A stretch of DNA of 23,013 nucleotides from an uncultured bacterium. GTDB taxonomy: Bacteria; Cyanobacteriota; Vampirovibrionia; Gastranaerophilales; Gastranaerophilaceae. Every line of letters begins with the position of its first letter. The first letter of the stretch is position 1. Of the stretch, positions 6,239 through 13,805 are shown piece by piece. The translations under genes were made by a program, and so were the position numbers. The notes below the pieces were generated by a model. That model saw nothing but the letters and a program-made list of their open reading frames with translations, had not been told where the DNA came from and did not search any database. The stretch spans positions 1 to 23,013 of the forward strand of contig CAJMAX010000014.1 in NCBI GenBank assembly GCA_905211505.1, in the 5' to 3' direction.

Positions 6239-7888
6239 ATGGTAGCAGAAAATAATATAAAAACATTTACCGGAGCAAAGGCTATTATTGAAACATTGAA
6301 GAATCTTGGTGTTGATACTATTTTTGGATATCCTGGCGGTGTTGTGCTGGATTTGTATGATGAATTATACAAACAGTCTGAAATTAAACATATCCTTGTC
6401 CGTCATGAGCAATCAGCTGTTCATGCCGCTGAAGGATATGCTAGAGCTACAGGGAAATGTGGTGTGGTCTTAGTAACATCCGGACCTGGAGCAACTAATA
6501 CTGTTTCCGGTATTGTTAATGCTTATTTAGATGGCTATCCACTTGTTGTCCTTACAGGACAAGTCTTTAAAAATCTTATTGGTAAAGATTCGTTTCAGGA
6601 AGCTGATATCTGCGATATTACAAAAACTTGTACAAAGCGAGTTTTTCAGATCTCAGATCCTGCAGATATCAGCAGGACGCTGGTAGAGGCTTTTGAAATT
6701 GCAAATTCTGGTAAAAAAGGACCTGTTGTGGTTGATTTGGTCCGTGATATCTTTTCTGCAAGAATTGGGGCTGATTTTGAGGCTATGTTTGATTCAAGTT
6801 CTGTTGAAGAGAAAAACATATTAGAAGCTTCTGAGACTTCCAGAATATTAGAAAAGATTCTAAAATCTTCAAAACCCGTAGTGGTATCAGGTGGGGGTGT
6901 TACTCATTCCAAGGCCGAAAAAGAACTTTATAGGTTCGTGAAATCTCTGGATATACCTGTTGTTGATACCATGATGGGGTTAGGTACTTATCCTCAAAAC
7001 GATGTAAATTATTTTGGCATGATAGGTATTTTTGGAGATAAGGCTGCTAATCAAATTATAAAAGAGGCTGATTTAATAATTTCTTTAGGTGCAAGATTTA
7101 ATGACCGTGTTACTTGTATGTTTAAGGAAATTGATTTGTCCAGTAAGTTTATTCAAATAGATATAAATAAATCTGAAATCTCTAGAGTAATAAGAGCTGC
7201 AGATTTTATATGCGCTGATACAAAAGTTGTGTTGTCTCTATTTAACCAATTATTGGAATCCTCTCAATATGAAAAATTTTCAGGCTGGCTCAAGACTGCA
7301 GAGGCATTGAAGTCATTGAATATTGAAAGAAAAAGACAGACAAATTTAATGCATTCTTTTGAAGTAATTCAAAAAATAAATGATTTTACAAAAAATATGA
7401 ATTTAGTTTTTACATCAGAAGTTGGGCAGCATCAGTTATGGGCGGTTCAAAATTTAACATTCAATGAATATCGTAAAATTTTTGTATCGGGCGGGGCCGG
7501 AACAATGGGATTTGGTTTCCCGGCAGCTATAGGTGCAGCCATTGCTAATCCTGATATCCCTGTTGTTTGTATCACTGGAGATGGTTCGTTTCAGATGGGG
7601 GTTCAGGAACTTGCGACTTGTGTTGATAATAATTTGAATATAAAAATTATGGTTTTGAATAATGGCTATCTTGGAATGGTTAGACAACTTCAAGAAAAAT
7701 CCTGTGAGGGTCGTTATTCTCAAACAAAAATATCAAATCCTGATTTTGTTAAACTTGCGCAAAGTTATGGATTAAATGCTATGGAAGTTTCTTCAGTGGC
7801 AGATATTGATGAAGCTCTAAAAAGAGCATTTTCAACAAATGAAACTTTTATAATTGATTTTCGAGTAGAACCCATGGAGATGTTATAA
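6239..7888 (+). CDS. ilvB: acetohydroxyacid (acetolactate) synthase large subunit
   Basis: This is the ThDP- and FAD-dependent first enzyme of branched-chain amino acid synthesis. It condenses two pyruvates, or pyruvate with 2-oxobutyrate. Counting from the upstream ATG at 6212, the activating glutamate is Glu66 in RHEQSAVHAAEGYA. The ThDP motif runs from GDGSF (456-460) to NNG (483-485). GQVFKNLIGKDSFQEADI and LGARFNDRV are the FAD-enzyme (anabolic) blocks. I start at 6239 (MVAENNIKTFTGAKA, 549 residues) because AAGGA at 6223-6227 precedes it and the promoter would start RNA after 6212. The protein stops at FRVEPMEML, so the usual tail of 15-25 residues is missing. Several residues at known inhibitor-contact positions are substituted. 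No ilvN regulatory subunit gene follows. Confidence 0.92.
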   Translation: MVAENNIKTFTGAKAIIETLKNLGVDTIFGYPGGVVLDLYDELYKQSEIKHILVRHEQSAVHAAEGYARATGKCGVVLVTSGPGATNTVSGIVNAYLDGYPLVVLTGQVFKNLIGKDSFQEADICDITKTCTKRVFQISDPADISRTLVEAFEIANSGKKGPVVVDLVRDIFSARIGADFEAMFDSSSVEEKNILEASETSRILEKILKSSKPVVVSGGGVTHSKAEKELYRFVKSLDIPVVDTMMGLGTYPQNDVNYFGMIGIFGDKAANQIIKEADLIISLGARFNDRVTCMFKEIDLSSKFIQIDINKSEISRVIRAADFICADTKVVLSLFNQLLESSQYEKFSGWLKTAEALKSLNIERKRQTNLMHSFEVIQKINDFTKNMNLVFTSEVGQHQLWAVQNLTFNEYRKIFVSGGAGTMGFGFPAAIGAAIANPDIPVVCITGDGSFQMGVQELATCVDNNLNIKIMVLNNGYLGMVRQLQEKSCEGRYSQTKISNPDFVKLAQSYGLNAMEVSSVADIDEALKRAFSTNETFIIDFRVEPMEML

Positions 7889-7949
7889 AATTTCTAAATG
7901 TTATTTATGTAATTATACCCTAAGTGTGAATTAAGAGGCCTTAAAGATA

Positions 7950-8123
7950 ATGGATGAATCTGTAATAAAAGAAATTAAATCAATTTACGCATCTAAAATT
8001 CGTAATACCGACCCTACTGCTGTTAAAGCAGATATTAAAGCTATAAAATCAGAAACAAAAGGTTCAAAATCTTTTTTTAATGGTGTAATAGAAAAGTTGA
8101 ATATAATTGTTTCAAAAGATTAA
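7950..8123 (+). CDS. small hypothetical protein (57 residues)
   Basis: The short reading frame encodes MDESVIKEIKSIYASKIRN and continues to EKLNIIVSKD before TAA. AAGAGG at 7933-7938 lies eleven bases upstream. The product is soluble, Lys/Ile-rich, probably helical and lacks cysteine. It occupies the gap between ilvB and the convergent formyltransferase-like gene, ending 20 bases from it. No family is recognised. Ordinary codon use and a ribosome site support it, but a frame this short can occur by chance. Confidence 0.5.
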   Translation: MDESVIKEIKSIYASKIRNTDPTAVKADIKAIKSETKGSKSFFNGVIEKLNIIVSKD

Positions 8124-8143
8124 TATATTTGTTTATCTCATGC

Positions 8144-8746
8144 TTAGTGATTGCATCCGTTACATCCGCCGCAATTATTATTGTGGCATGAATTTTTTAG
8201 TAAATCTTGAAAATCAAAAACTCTATCTTCCAAGACCGCTTCAATTACAGGTGGATATAGGTTGTCTTCGAGTGTGTGTATTTCTTCTTCAAATTCATCA
8301 AAATGGGTGGTTAACCCTATAAGCACAGGATATTGCGCTAAAATAGTTTCAGATTCTACATTTGTCGAAACCCTATAAACAGTTACTCCGCTTACTTTTA
8401 CACCTGTCAAATATGCTCTTTTTATAGCATCTTCGCAATTGAATGCCGGCAGTAATGATGGATGTATATTTATCACCTGTCCTGTTTTTAAAGTCTCTGG
8501 GGCTAATTTTTTATTGTAGCCGCTCAAAACTATTAGATCGAAATCAGTTGATGCTAAATATTGTGTATTGCTTTCGTAGGGTAGATACTTGTTGGGGATA
8601 TCTAGACTTTGCGCTTTTTTTAATATTTCTGAATCTTTGTTATCAGATAAACAAGCAATTGTAACATCTTTATTTTTAAAATACTTAACAATTTTTTCAA
8701 AATTTCTACTGTTAGATGAACCCATTATTACTAATTTTTTTGTCAT
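8144..8746 (-). CDS. PurN-like formyltransferase homologue with cysteine-rich tail
   Basis: The 200-residue protein has the fold signature of glycinamide ribonucleotide formyltransferase. A glycine-rich start (IMGSSNSRNF) is followed by INIHPSLLPAF, with Asn93 and His95 matching the catalytic Asn and His, and by GVKVSGVTVYRV. The third catalytic residue, Asp in the usual 'DTGPII', is replaced: here the segment is VESETILAQ, with Glu131 at that place. The phosphate/folate loop 'PGKDA' reads NCEDA. The last 14 residues contain Cys187, Cys192, Cys195 and Cys198 plus His188 and His200, a possible metal-binding tail that PurN does not normally have. It may be a divergent PurN or a related formyl-transfer or sensing protein. 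It is transcribed alone, after a terminator. Confidence 0.8.
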   Translation of the reverse strand: MTKKLVIMGSSNSRNFEKIVKYFKNKDVTIACLSDNKDSEILKKAQSLDIPNKYLPYESNTQYLASTDFDLIVLSGYNKKLAPETLKTGQVINIHPSLLPAFNCEDAIKRAYLTGVKVSGVTVYRVSTNVESETILAQYPVLIGLTTHFDEFEEEIHTLEDNLYPPVIEAVLEDRVFDFQDLLKNSCHNNNCGGCNGCNH

Positions 8747-8815
8747 TATTTTTTCTTTCTTTTGAATATATTTTGTCCTATTTTTCTTTTTATTATTTTA
8801 TCCTAATTAAAATAT

Positions 8816-8855
8816 AAAAAAAAGAGTAGTTTCTCGGAAGAAACTACTCTTTTTT
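8816..8855 (-). terminator. Rho-independent terminator of the oad operon
   Basis: AAAGAGTAGTTTC (8821-8833) and GAAACTACTCTTT (8840-8852) form a perfect 13-bp stem around TCGGAA. A-rich on the left and T-rich on the right, it can work in both directions. It lies 16 bases past the oadB stop and separates oadB from the purN-like gene. Confidence 0.92.
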
Positions 8856-8870
8856 ATTTAGATATATTTA

Positions 8871-10076
8871 TTAATGACAAAGTGCAAGTAGTACCCCTGC
8901 TGCAACCGCAGAACCGATTACACCTGCAACATTAGGACCCATTGCATGCATCAGTAAGTAGTTTTGGTTATTGTATTCCAAACCAACTTTGTTTGATACT
9001 CTGGCTGCCATTGGAACAGCAGAAACACCAGCTGAGCCAATTAACGGATTGATAAGTTGAACTTCTTTTCCTGTCATTTTTCCATAAACTAAAGAACACC
9101 AGTTCATTAATTTAGCCATTAATACACCGGCACCTGTTGCAAGTGAGAATGCAACAATCCCTAAAACTAGGATGAATAAGGTTTGTACTGTTAAGAACTG
9201 TTCTGCTGATAATTTAGAACCAACAGATAATCCTAAGAAAATAGTAACAATATTGATTAATGCATTTTGCATAGTATCAGATAATCTGTCAACAACGCCG
9301 CATTCTTTACATAAGTTCCCGAAAGTTAAAGCTCCAACAAGCGGGCAGGCATCAGGTAAGAATATAATACATAAACCTAAAACAACAAGAGGGAATACGA
9401 TTTTTTCTCTTTTTGAAACAGGTCTAAGTTGTTCCATTTGAATTTGACGTTCTTTGTCAGTTGTTAATAATTTCATAATTGGTGGTTGAATTACAGGAAC
9501 CAAAGCCATATATGAATATGCTGCAACAGCAATAGCACCCAATAATTCAGGAGCAAGTTTTGATGTTACATAAATAGATGTAGGACCGTCAGCTCCGCCA
9601 ATGATACCGATAGCTCCTGATTGTGGCAACGTAAAACCAAAACAGCATAAAGCTAATAGTAATGCACCAAAAATACCGAATTGAGCTGCACCACCCAATA
9701 ATGCTGTTTTAGGATTTGCAATTAACGGGCCGAAATCTGTCATTGCACCAACACCCATAAAGATAATTAATGGAAATAAACCTTTATGAATACCAGCTTC
9801 ATAAATTATTCCTAAGAACCCTGTTGGCTCTGCTATACCTGCAGCCGGAATATTTGATAATAAGCCGCCAAAAGCAATCGGAACCAATAATAACGGTTCA
9901 TATTGTTTCTTTATCCCTAACCAAAGTAGGAATAAACAAATAACTAACATTATTGGATGTCCAAATTGATGTAAAAATTGTTCTACAGCATTTGTTATAG
10001 TTGGATCAGCTTTTTCCACCATGTTATAAATACCGGTTGAATGCCATAGACTTAATAATCCTTCTGAAAATATCAT
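8871..10076 (-). CDS. oadB: oxaloacetate decarboxylase beta subunit (Na+-pumping)
   Basis: This integral membrane subunit decarboxylates carboxybiotin and exports Na+. The family hallmark [17 protein letters not shown] lies at about 160-176, with Asp163 matching the essential Na+-site aspartate (Asp203 in Klebsiella OadB). [19 protein letters not shown] and [17 protein letters not shown] are also typical. At 401 residues with about nine to eleven membrane segments, the length is normal for OadB/MmdB/GcdB. The sequence alone does not separate these, but the HMG-lyase-type alpha subunit next door makes this oxaloacetate decarboxylase. AAGGAGG sits six bases before the start. It is the last gene of the operon, 11 bases after oadA. 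Confidence 0.92.
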   Translation of the reverse strand: MIFSEGLLSLWHSTGIYNMVEKADPTITNAVEQFLHQFGHPIMLVICLFLLWLGIKKQYEPLLLVPIAFGGLLSNIPAAGIAEPTGFLGIIYEAGIHKGLFPLIIFMGVGAMTDFGPLIANPKTALLGGAAQFGIFGALLLALCCFGFTLPQSGAIGIIGGADGPTSIYVTSKLAPELLGAIAVAAYSYMALVPVIQPPIMKLLTTDKERQIQMEQLRPVSKREKIVFPLVVLGLCIIFLPDACPLVGALTFGNLCKECGVVDRLSDTMQNALINIVTIFLGLSVGSKLSAEQFLTVQTLFILVLGIVAFSLATGAGVLMAKLMNWCSLVYGKMTGKEVQLINPLIGSAGVSAVPMAARVSNKVGLEYNNQNYLLMHAMGPNVAGVIGSAVAAGVLLALCH

Positions 10077-10087
10077 CTACTGCCTCC

Positions 10088-11872
10088 TTAACCAACTGTA
10101 ACCAATACTTGACCGGTTTGAACTTTATTACCAACTTCAATTTCAACAGATTTTACTGTACCTGATACAGGTGATTTAATTTCAGTTTCCATTTTCATTG
10201 CTTCAACAACTGCAATTACATCGCCTTCAGAAATTGAATCTCCTTCTGAAACTAAAACTTTTAAAACGTTACCAGGAAGAGCAGCTTTGATTGGTGTACC
10301 GTCTCCAGATTCAACTGCTTTAGCTTCAATACCTTCTTTTACATTAAAGTCATATAGTTTGCCGTTAACAGTTGCTTTTCCACCTTCAAGAGCAACTGCA
10401 TATTTTTTACCATTAATAGTAACTGTGTAGCCATTTGATGACTCAGAAGAAACTGTTTCTTTTTTAGCTTCATTTTTACGAACACCGATTGTACCTTTTC
10501 CTTGTAAGAATAAGATACCTTTTTCTTTACAAGCTGCAGAAATGAATAAGTTTTCATCATTAACTTCAAGTCCAGCATCTTCAAGTCTTTTTTGTGCAAC
10601 AGCAAGACCTTTATTAGGATCTTTATCATTTAAGTCAACAACAGTTTCAGTTGTTGGTTGTAAACCAAGTTGTTCTTCTGCAATTTTAACAACTTCAGCA
10701 TCCGGTTCGCAAGGTGTTTTACCAAAGTATCCAAGAACCATTTTACCGTAACCTTCAGCAATTTTCTTCCATTTGCCAAACATAACGTTGTTGAATGCTT
10801 GTTGGAAGTAGAATTGTGAAACTGGAGTTACAGATGTTCCGAATCCGCCTTTTTCTACAACTTCTTTCATAGCTGCAACTACTTCCGGATATTTATCCAT
10901 AAGGTTGTTGTCGCGTAACATTTGAGTATTAGCTGTTAATGCTCCGCCAGGTAGTGGTGACTGGATAATTTGAGGGTTAACTGCTAATGCTTCCGGAGGT
11001 AAGAAGTAATCTTTCATACAATTTTTGAAAATTTCTTCTGTTTCTAAGATTTTTTCAACATCAATACCTAAATCGTATTCAGTGCCTTTTAATGCATGCC
11101 ACATAGAAACGATATCCGGTTGAGCAGTACCACCTGAAACTGGTTTCATAGATAAGTCGATACAGTTAGCTCCGCCTTCTAAAGCTGCTAAGTATGCTGC
11201 TAAGCCAGTACCAGCTGTTTCGTGAGAGTGGAATCTGATATCAGCATCAGCCCCCAATATTTCACGAGTTCTTTTAATTGTTTCAAATACTTTTCTTGGT
11301 GCAGAAGTTCCTGACGCATCTTTGAATGCCAAAGAATCGAATTCAATACCAGCATCTAAGATTGAACGAAGAACTCTTTCATAGAATTCAACATCATGAG
11401 CACCAGTACAACCGATAGGTAATTCCATCATTGTAATTGTTACTTCGTGTTTTAAACCGTGTTTTTTGATACATTGGCTTGAGTATAATAAATTATTAAC
11501 ATCGTTTAGAGCATCGAAGTTTCTAACTGTAGTAACTCCGTGTTTTTTAAACATTTTGGCATGTAAGTCGATAACATCTCTAGGTTGAGAATCCAAACCT
11601 ACTACGTTAACACCTCTTGATAAAGACTGAAGGTTAATATCAGGTCCAACTGCAGCTCTGATTTTATCCATTGTTTCAAAAGCGTTTTCATTGCAGTAAA
11701 AAATAGGTGATTGGAATCTAGCCCCACCTGCTACTTCAAAATGTCTAATTCCTGCATCAACTGCAGACTTAAGAGCCGGTAGAAAATCATCTACAAATAC
11801 TCTAGCTCCATAAACAGATTGGAAACCATCTCTGAAAGATGTATCCATAACTTTAATAAGTTTCTTTCCCAT
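10088..11872 (-). CDS. oadA: oxaloacetate decarboxylase alpha subunit (carboxyltransferase + biotin carrier)
   Basis: OadA moves the carboxyl group of oxaloacetate to biotin, releasing pyruvate. Residues 1-260 form the HMG-lyase-like TIM barrel. Visible metal and active-site residues are Asp10 (MDTSFRDGFQS), Lys184 (FKDASG) and His215/His217 (FHSHETAG). The conserved carboxylase domain runs to about 460. After a linker, the C-terminal biotinyl domain carries AMKMET with biotinylated Lys560. At 594 residues the length is standard. Several usually invariant motifs are altered (see findings), so it is a divergent member. Pyruvate carboxylase subunit B is a possible alternative label, but gamma and beta subunits in the same operon favour the decarboxylase pump. 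AAAGGAC lies eight bases before the ATG. Confidence 0.9.
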   Translation of the reverse strand: MGKKLIKVMDTSFRDGFQSVYGARVFVDDFLPALKSAVDAGIRHFEVAGGARFQSPIFYCNENAFETMDKIRAAVGPDINLQSLSRGVNVVGLDSQPRDVIDLHAKMFKKHGVTTVRNFDALNDVNNLLYSSQCIKKHGLKHEVTITMMELPIGCTGAHDVEFYERVLRSILDAGIEFDSLAFKDASGTSAPRKVFETIKRTREILGADADIRFHSHETAGTGLAAYLAALEGGANCIDLSMKPVSGGTAQPDIVSMWHALKGTEYDLGIDVEKILETEEIFKNCMKDYFLPPEALAVNPQIIQSPLPGGALTANTQMLRDNNLMDKYPEVVAAMKEVVEKGGFGTSVTPVSQFYFQQAFNNVMFGKWKKIAEGYGKMVLGYFGKTPCEPDAEVVKIAEEQLGLQPTTETVVDLNDKDPNKGLAVAQKRLEDAGLEVNDENLFISAACKEKGILFLQGKGTIGVRKNEAKKETVSSESSNGYTVTINGKKYAVALEGGKATVNGKLYDFNVKEGIEAKAVESGDGTPIKAALPGNVLKVLVSEGDSISEGDVIAVVEAMKMETEIKSPVSGTVKSVEIEVGNKVQTGQVLVTVG

Positions 11873-11894
11873 AAGTTTTGTCCTTTCTTATAAA

Positions 11895-12134
11895 CTAATT
11901 TCTTTTTGCCATAATAGCTGCAATTGCTACAGCAATTGCTTCATCAACATTTGATGCAGTCTTTTTCGCTACGGATTTGACTTCTTCAACTGCTTCCGGG
12001 AAAAGTTTATTTAAGTAAATAACTACTTGTGACATAATTCCCATTACAAAAATCAGAATAACTAAAAATAATAATACTGATCCCATTCCTGTGCCTAGTA
12101 ATACTAAGCCGTTTTCAATGTTTTCTACACTCAT
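11895..12134 (-). CDS. oadG: oxaloacetate decarboxylase gamma subunit
   Basis: This 79-residue protein has one N-terminal membrane helix (about residues 12-38, GLVLLGTGMGSVLLFLVIL), then a hydrophilic segment and an Ala/Ile-rich end (AIAVAIAAIMAKRN). Size, topology and position between birA and oadA match OadG, which anchors the alpha subunit to the membrane beta subunit and assists assembly. The family is poorly conserved, so context carries much of the weight. The C-terminal zinc-binding histidines of Klebsiella OadG are not evident. The start overlaps the birA stop (ATGA), and AGGAG lies just upstream. Confidence 0.8.
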   Translation of the reverse strand: MSVENIENGLVLLGTGMGSVLLFLVILIFVMGIMSQVVIYLNKLFPEAVEEVKSVAKKTASNVDEAIAVAIAAIMAKRN

Positions 12135-12853
12135 AAAATATCTCCTATTGTAAGTACAAATTCTTTATTATCTTCTGTTTGTAATATAAGTTCTCCATTA
12201 TTATTAACTTCTTTTGCATAACCTGTTTTGATATTGTTAAATATCTGCACGCTTAATTCTTTATCTAAAAAACAATTTCTGTTAATATAAGCTTCTTTTA
12301 TAGATTTAAATCCATTATTAAGAAATTCATCATAATTTGTAAAAAATTCTGTTAATAATTCGTTTAAAAAATCTTCTGATTTTATATTCTTACCGGTTTC
12401 AATATTAAGGCTGGTTGCTATTTTATCCGGAATAGATTTTAAATTTTCGATATTTGAATTTAAATTCACCCCTATACCAAGTATAATGCCTTGTAAAACT
12501 TTACCTTGCATTACTGTTTCTGAAAGTATTCCTGCAATTTTTTTACCATTGATTAGAACATCATTTGGCCATTTTATTTGAGGGCTTAGTCCGTAAGTTT
12601 CTAAAACTTTGCATAAAGCTACAGATAAATATTGTGTTAGATTTGGATAAATCTCGTTAAAAGTAGTTGAGGGTTTTAGTATTATTGATACAAAAAGGTT
12701 GTCGTCTCCAAGGTCAATCCAAGAACGATTTAGTCTTCCCCTTCCACAGGTTTGTCTTAGAGCATGTATAGCAGTTTTGTCTGCAATTGCAGTTATGTTC
12801 TCTTTTGCATAACTGTTCGTAGACTCTACTTTTTGTAGTGTGATAATTTTCAT
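12131..12853 (-). CDS. birA: biotin--protein ligase (monofunctional BirA)
   Basis: The enzyme activates biotin to biotinyl-AMP and attaches it to the lysine of biotin carrier domains, here presumably Lys560 of OadA. The ligase motif GRGRLNRSW is at residues 37-45, KWPNDVLINGKKIAGIL at about 94-110, and a short SH3-like C-terminal domain follows. There is no N-terminal winged helix, so it is a class I ligase and not itself a repressor. A longer frame from 12916 is open, but MKIITLQKVESTNSYAKE is the usual N-terminus, and GGGGGAG four bases before this ATG settles the start. At 240 residues the size is normal. It is the first gene of the oad operon and is translationally coupled to oadG. Confidence 0.93.
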   Translation of the reverse strand: MKIITLQKVESTNSYAKENITAIADKTAIHALRQTCGRGRLNRSWIDLGDDNLFVSIILKPSTTFNEIYPNLTQYLSVALCKVLETYGLSPQIKWPNDVLINGKKIAGILSETVMQGKVLQGIILGIGVNLNSNIENLKSIPDKIATSLNIETGKNIKSEDFLNELLTEFFTNYDEFLNNGFKSIKEAYINRNCFLDKELSVQIFNNIKTGYAKEVNNNGELILQTEDNKEFVLTIGDIL

Positions 12854-12884
12854 TAGCTCCCCCGACAATTTATCATTTGATGTT

Positions 12885-12890
12885 ATTATA
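12885..12890 (-). promoter_or_regulatory. candidate -10 of the birA-oad operon
   Basis: The minus strand reads TATAAT here, in the context GTTATATAATAAC. Transcription would start near 12878, giving a leader of about 25 bases before the birA ATG. The -35 is not clear. Confidence 0.4.
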
Positions 12891-12944
12891 TAACAAACAA
12901 GTGAATAGTGTGACATAAATTTTAAATTTTAGTAATAGCTTACA

Positions 12945-12960
12945 TTAGCCAGCTGGCTAA
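12945..12960. promoter_or_regulatory. perfect 16-bp palindrome, candidate operator
   Basis: TTAGCCAGCTGGCTAA is its own reverse complement and stands out as GC-richer in a very AT-rich gap between the divergent oad and atp operons. It lies about 55 bases before the first candidate atp -10 box's start site and about 65 from that of birA. No T tract follows, so it is not a terminator. The binding protein is unknown. Confidence 0.5.
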
Positions 12961-12995
12961 ATTTAAATTTTAAACTTTTTTGAAAATATTATATT

Positions 12996-13004
12996 TGCTA
13001 AAAT
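12996..13004 (+). promoter_or_regulatory. extended -10 promoter of the ATP synthase operon
   Basis: TGCTAAAAT matches the extended -10 pattern seen elsewhere in the window. The predicted start is near 13011, and the leader carries AAGGGAG (13033-13039) before the ATG at 13044. Confidence 0.45.
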
Positions 13005-13043
13005 ATTTTTTCGGTGCTAATATGAATGCGCGAAGGGAGAAAA

Positions 13044-13736
13044 ATGGAACACTGGATATATACAACTCAATTATTTGGTCATGGTGTATCATTTAATATG
13101 GATACAATTTTAACCATGTGGTTTTCAATGCTTCTTTTAATTATTTTAGCAATTGTTACTACAAGAAAGTTAGAAATTGTTCCTGGAAAATTGCAGCTTG
13201 TAGGTGAAAGTATTATAAAATATTTCAATGATATATCAAAAGCAAGTATGGGAAATGATGAAGCCCAGAAACATATTGCAATTATTTTGACTTTGTTCAT
13301 GTTTATTTTGACAGCTAATTTAGTTGGTCAGCTTCCTTTAAAGTTGATTCATTTGGCACATGGAGAGCTAGCTTCTCCAAACAATGATATAAATATGACT
13401 GCAGCAATGGCAATTGTTGTTTCTATTTATTATATATTTTATGGTGTCAAGAAAAGCGGCTTTAAATTCTTTTTTAAGGGTTTTAGTATCGACGGTATAA
13501 TCATTACACTCGTTGATACTTTGGAGTTGTTTGTAAGACCATTTTCGTTGGCATTGCGACTTTTTGCAAATATTCTGGCAGGAGAACTGCTTGTTGCGAC
13601 ATTTATAGGTTTATGTTCAGTTGCTGTTCCGCTTCCGTTTATGTTATTTGAATTATTTGTTGCATTGATTCAAGCTTTAGTTTTTACTCTGTTATCAACG
13701 ACATATATATCAATGGCAGTACAGGAAGAACATTAA
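13044..13736 (+). CDS. atpB: F-type ATP synthase subunit a
   Basis: Subunit a forms the ion half-channels beside the c-ring in the membrane. The essential arginine is Arg172 in RPFSLALRLFANILAGELL. Five to six membrane helices are visible, with ILTANLVGQLPL in the middle and ALVFTLLSTTYISMAVQEEH at the end. An ATG at 13026 is in frame, but AAGGGAG at 13033-13039 lies inside that extension and points to 13044. The protein is 230 residues long, within the family range. This gene is called atpI in cyanobacteria. It is the first gene of the operon; no separate atpI/Atp1 accessory gene precedes it. Confidence 0.95.
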   Translation: MEHWIYTTQLFGHGVSFNMDTILTMWFSMLLLIILAIVTTRKLEIVPGKLQLVGESIIKYFNDISKASMGNDEAQKHIAIILTLFMFILTANLVGQLPLKLIHLAHGELASPNNDINMTAAMAIVVSIYYIFYGVKKSGFKFFFKGFSIDGIIITLVDTLELFVRPFSLALRLFANILAGELLVATFIGLCSVAVPLPFMLFELFVALIQALVFTLLSTTYISMAVQEEH

Positions 13737-13805
13737 CTGCGCAGTGAATAAATGTAGTATTAAAATTTTATAATGATAATATTTAGAATATAAGGAGAAA
13801 TTATT

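Noticed and set aside
7889..7949. Search for a frameshifted ilvB tail after the stop
   Set aside because: No frame encodes the expected PM(V/I)PPG-type tail, so a simple frameshift is not supported.
12854..12916. Longer birA frame starting at 12916
   Set aside because: The extra 21 residues are not part of the ligase family, overlap the predicted promoter and lack a ribosome site, while GGGGGAG precedes the Met at 12853.
13026..13043. Upstream ATG of subunit a at 13026
   Set aside because: The Shine-Dalgarno AAGGGAG lies inside this extension, so translation starts at 13044.
13736..13745. 10-bp palindrome ACTGCGCAGT at the atpB stop codon
   Set aside because: The stem would be only four or five base pairs with no loop and no T tract; too short to call a terminator or operator.
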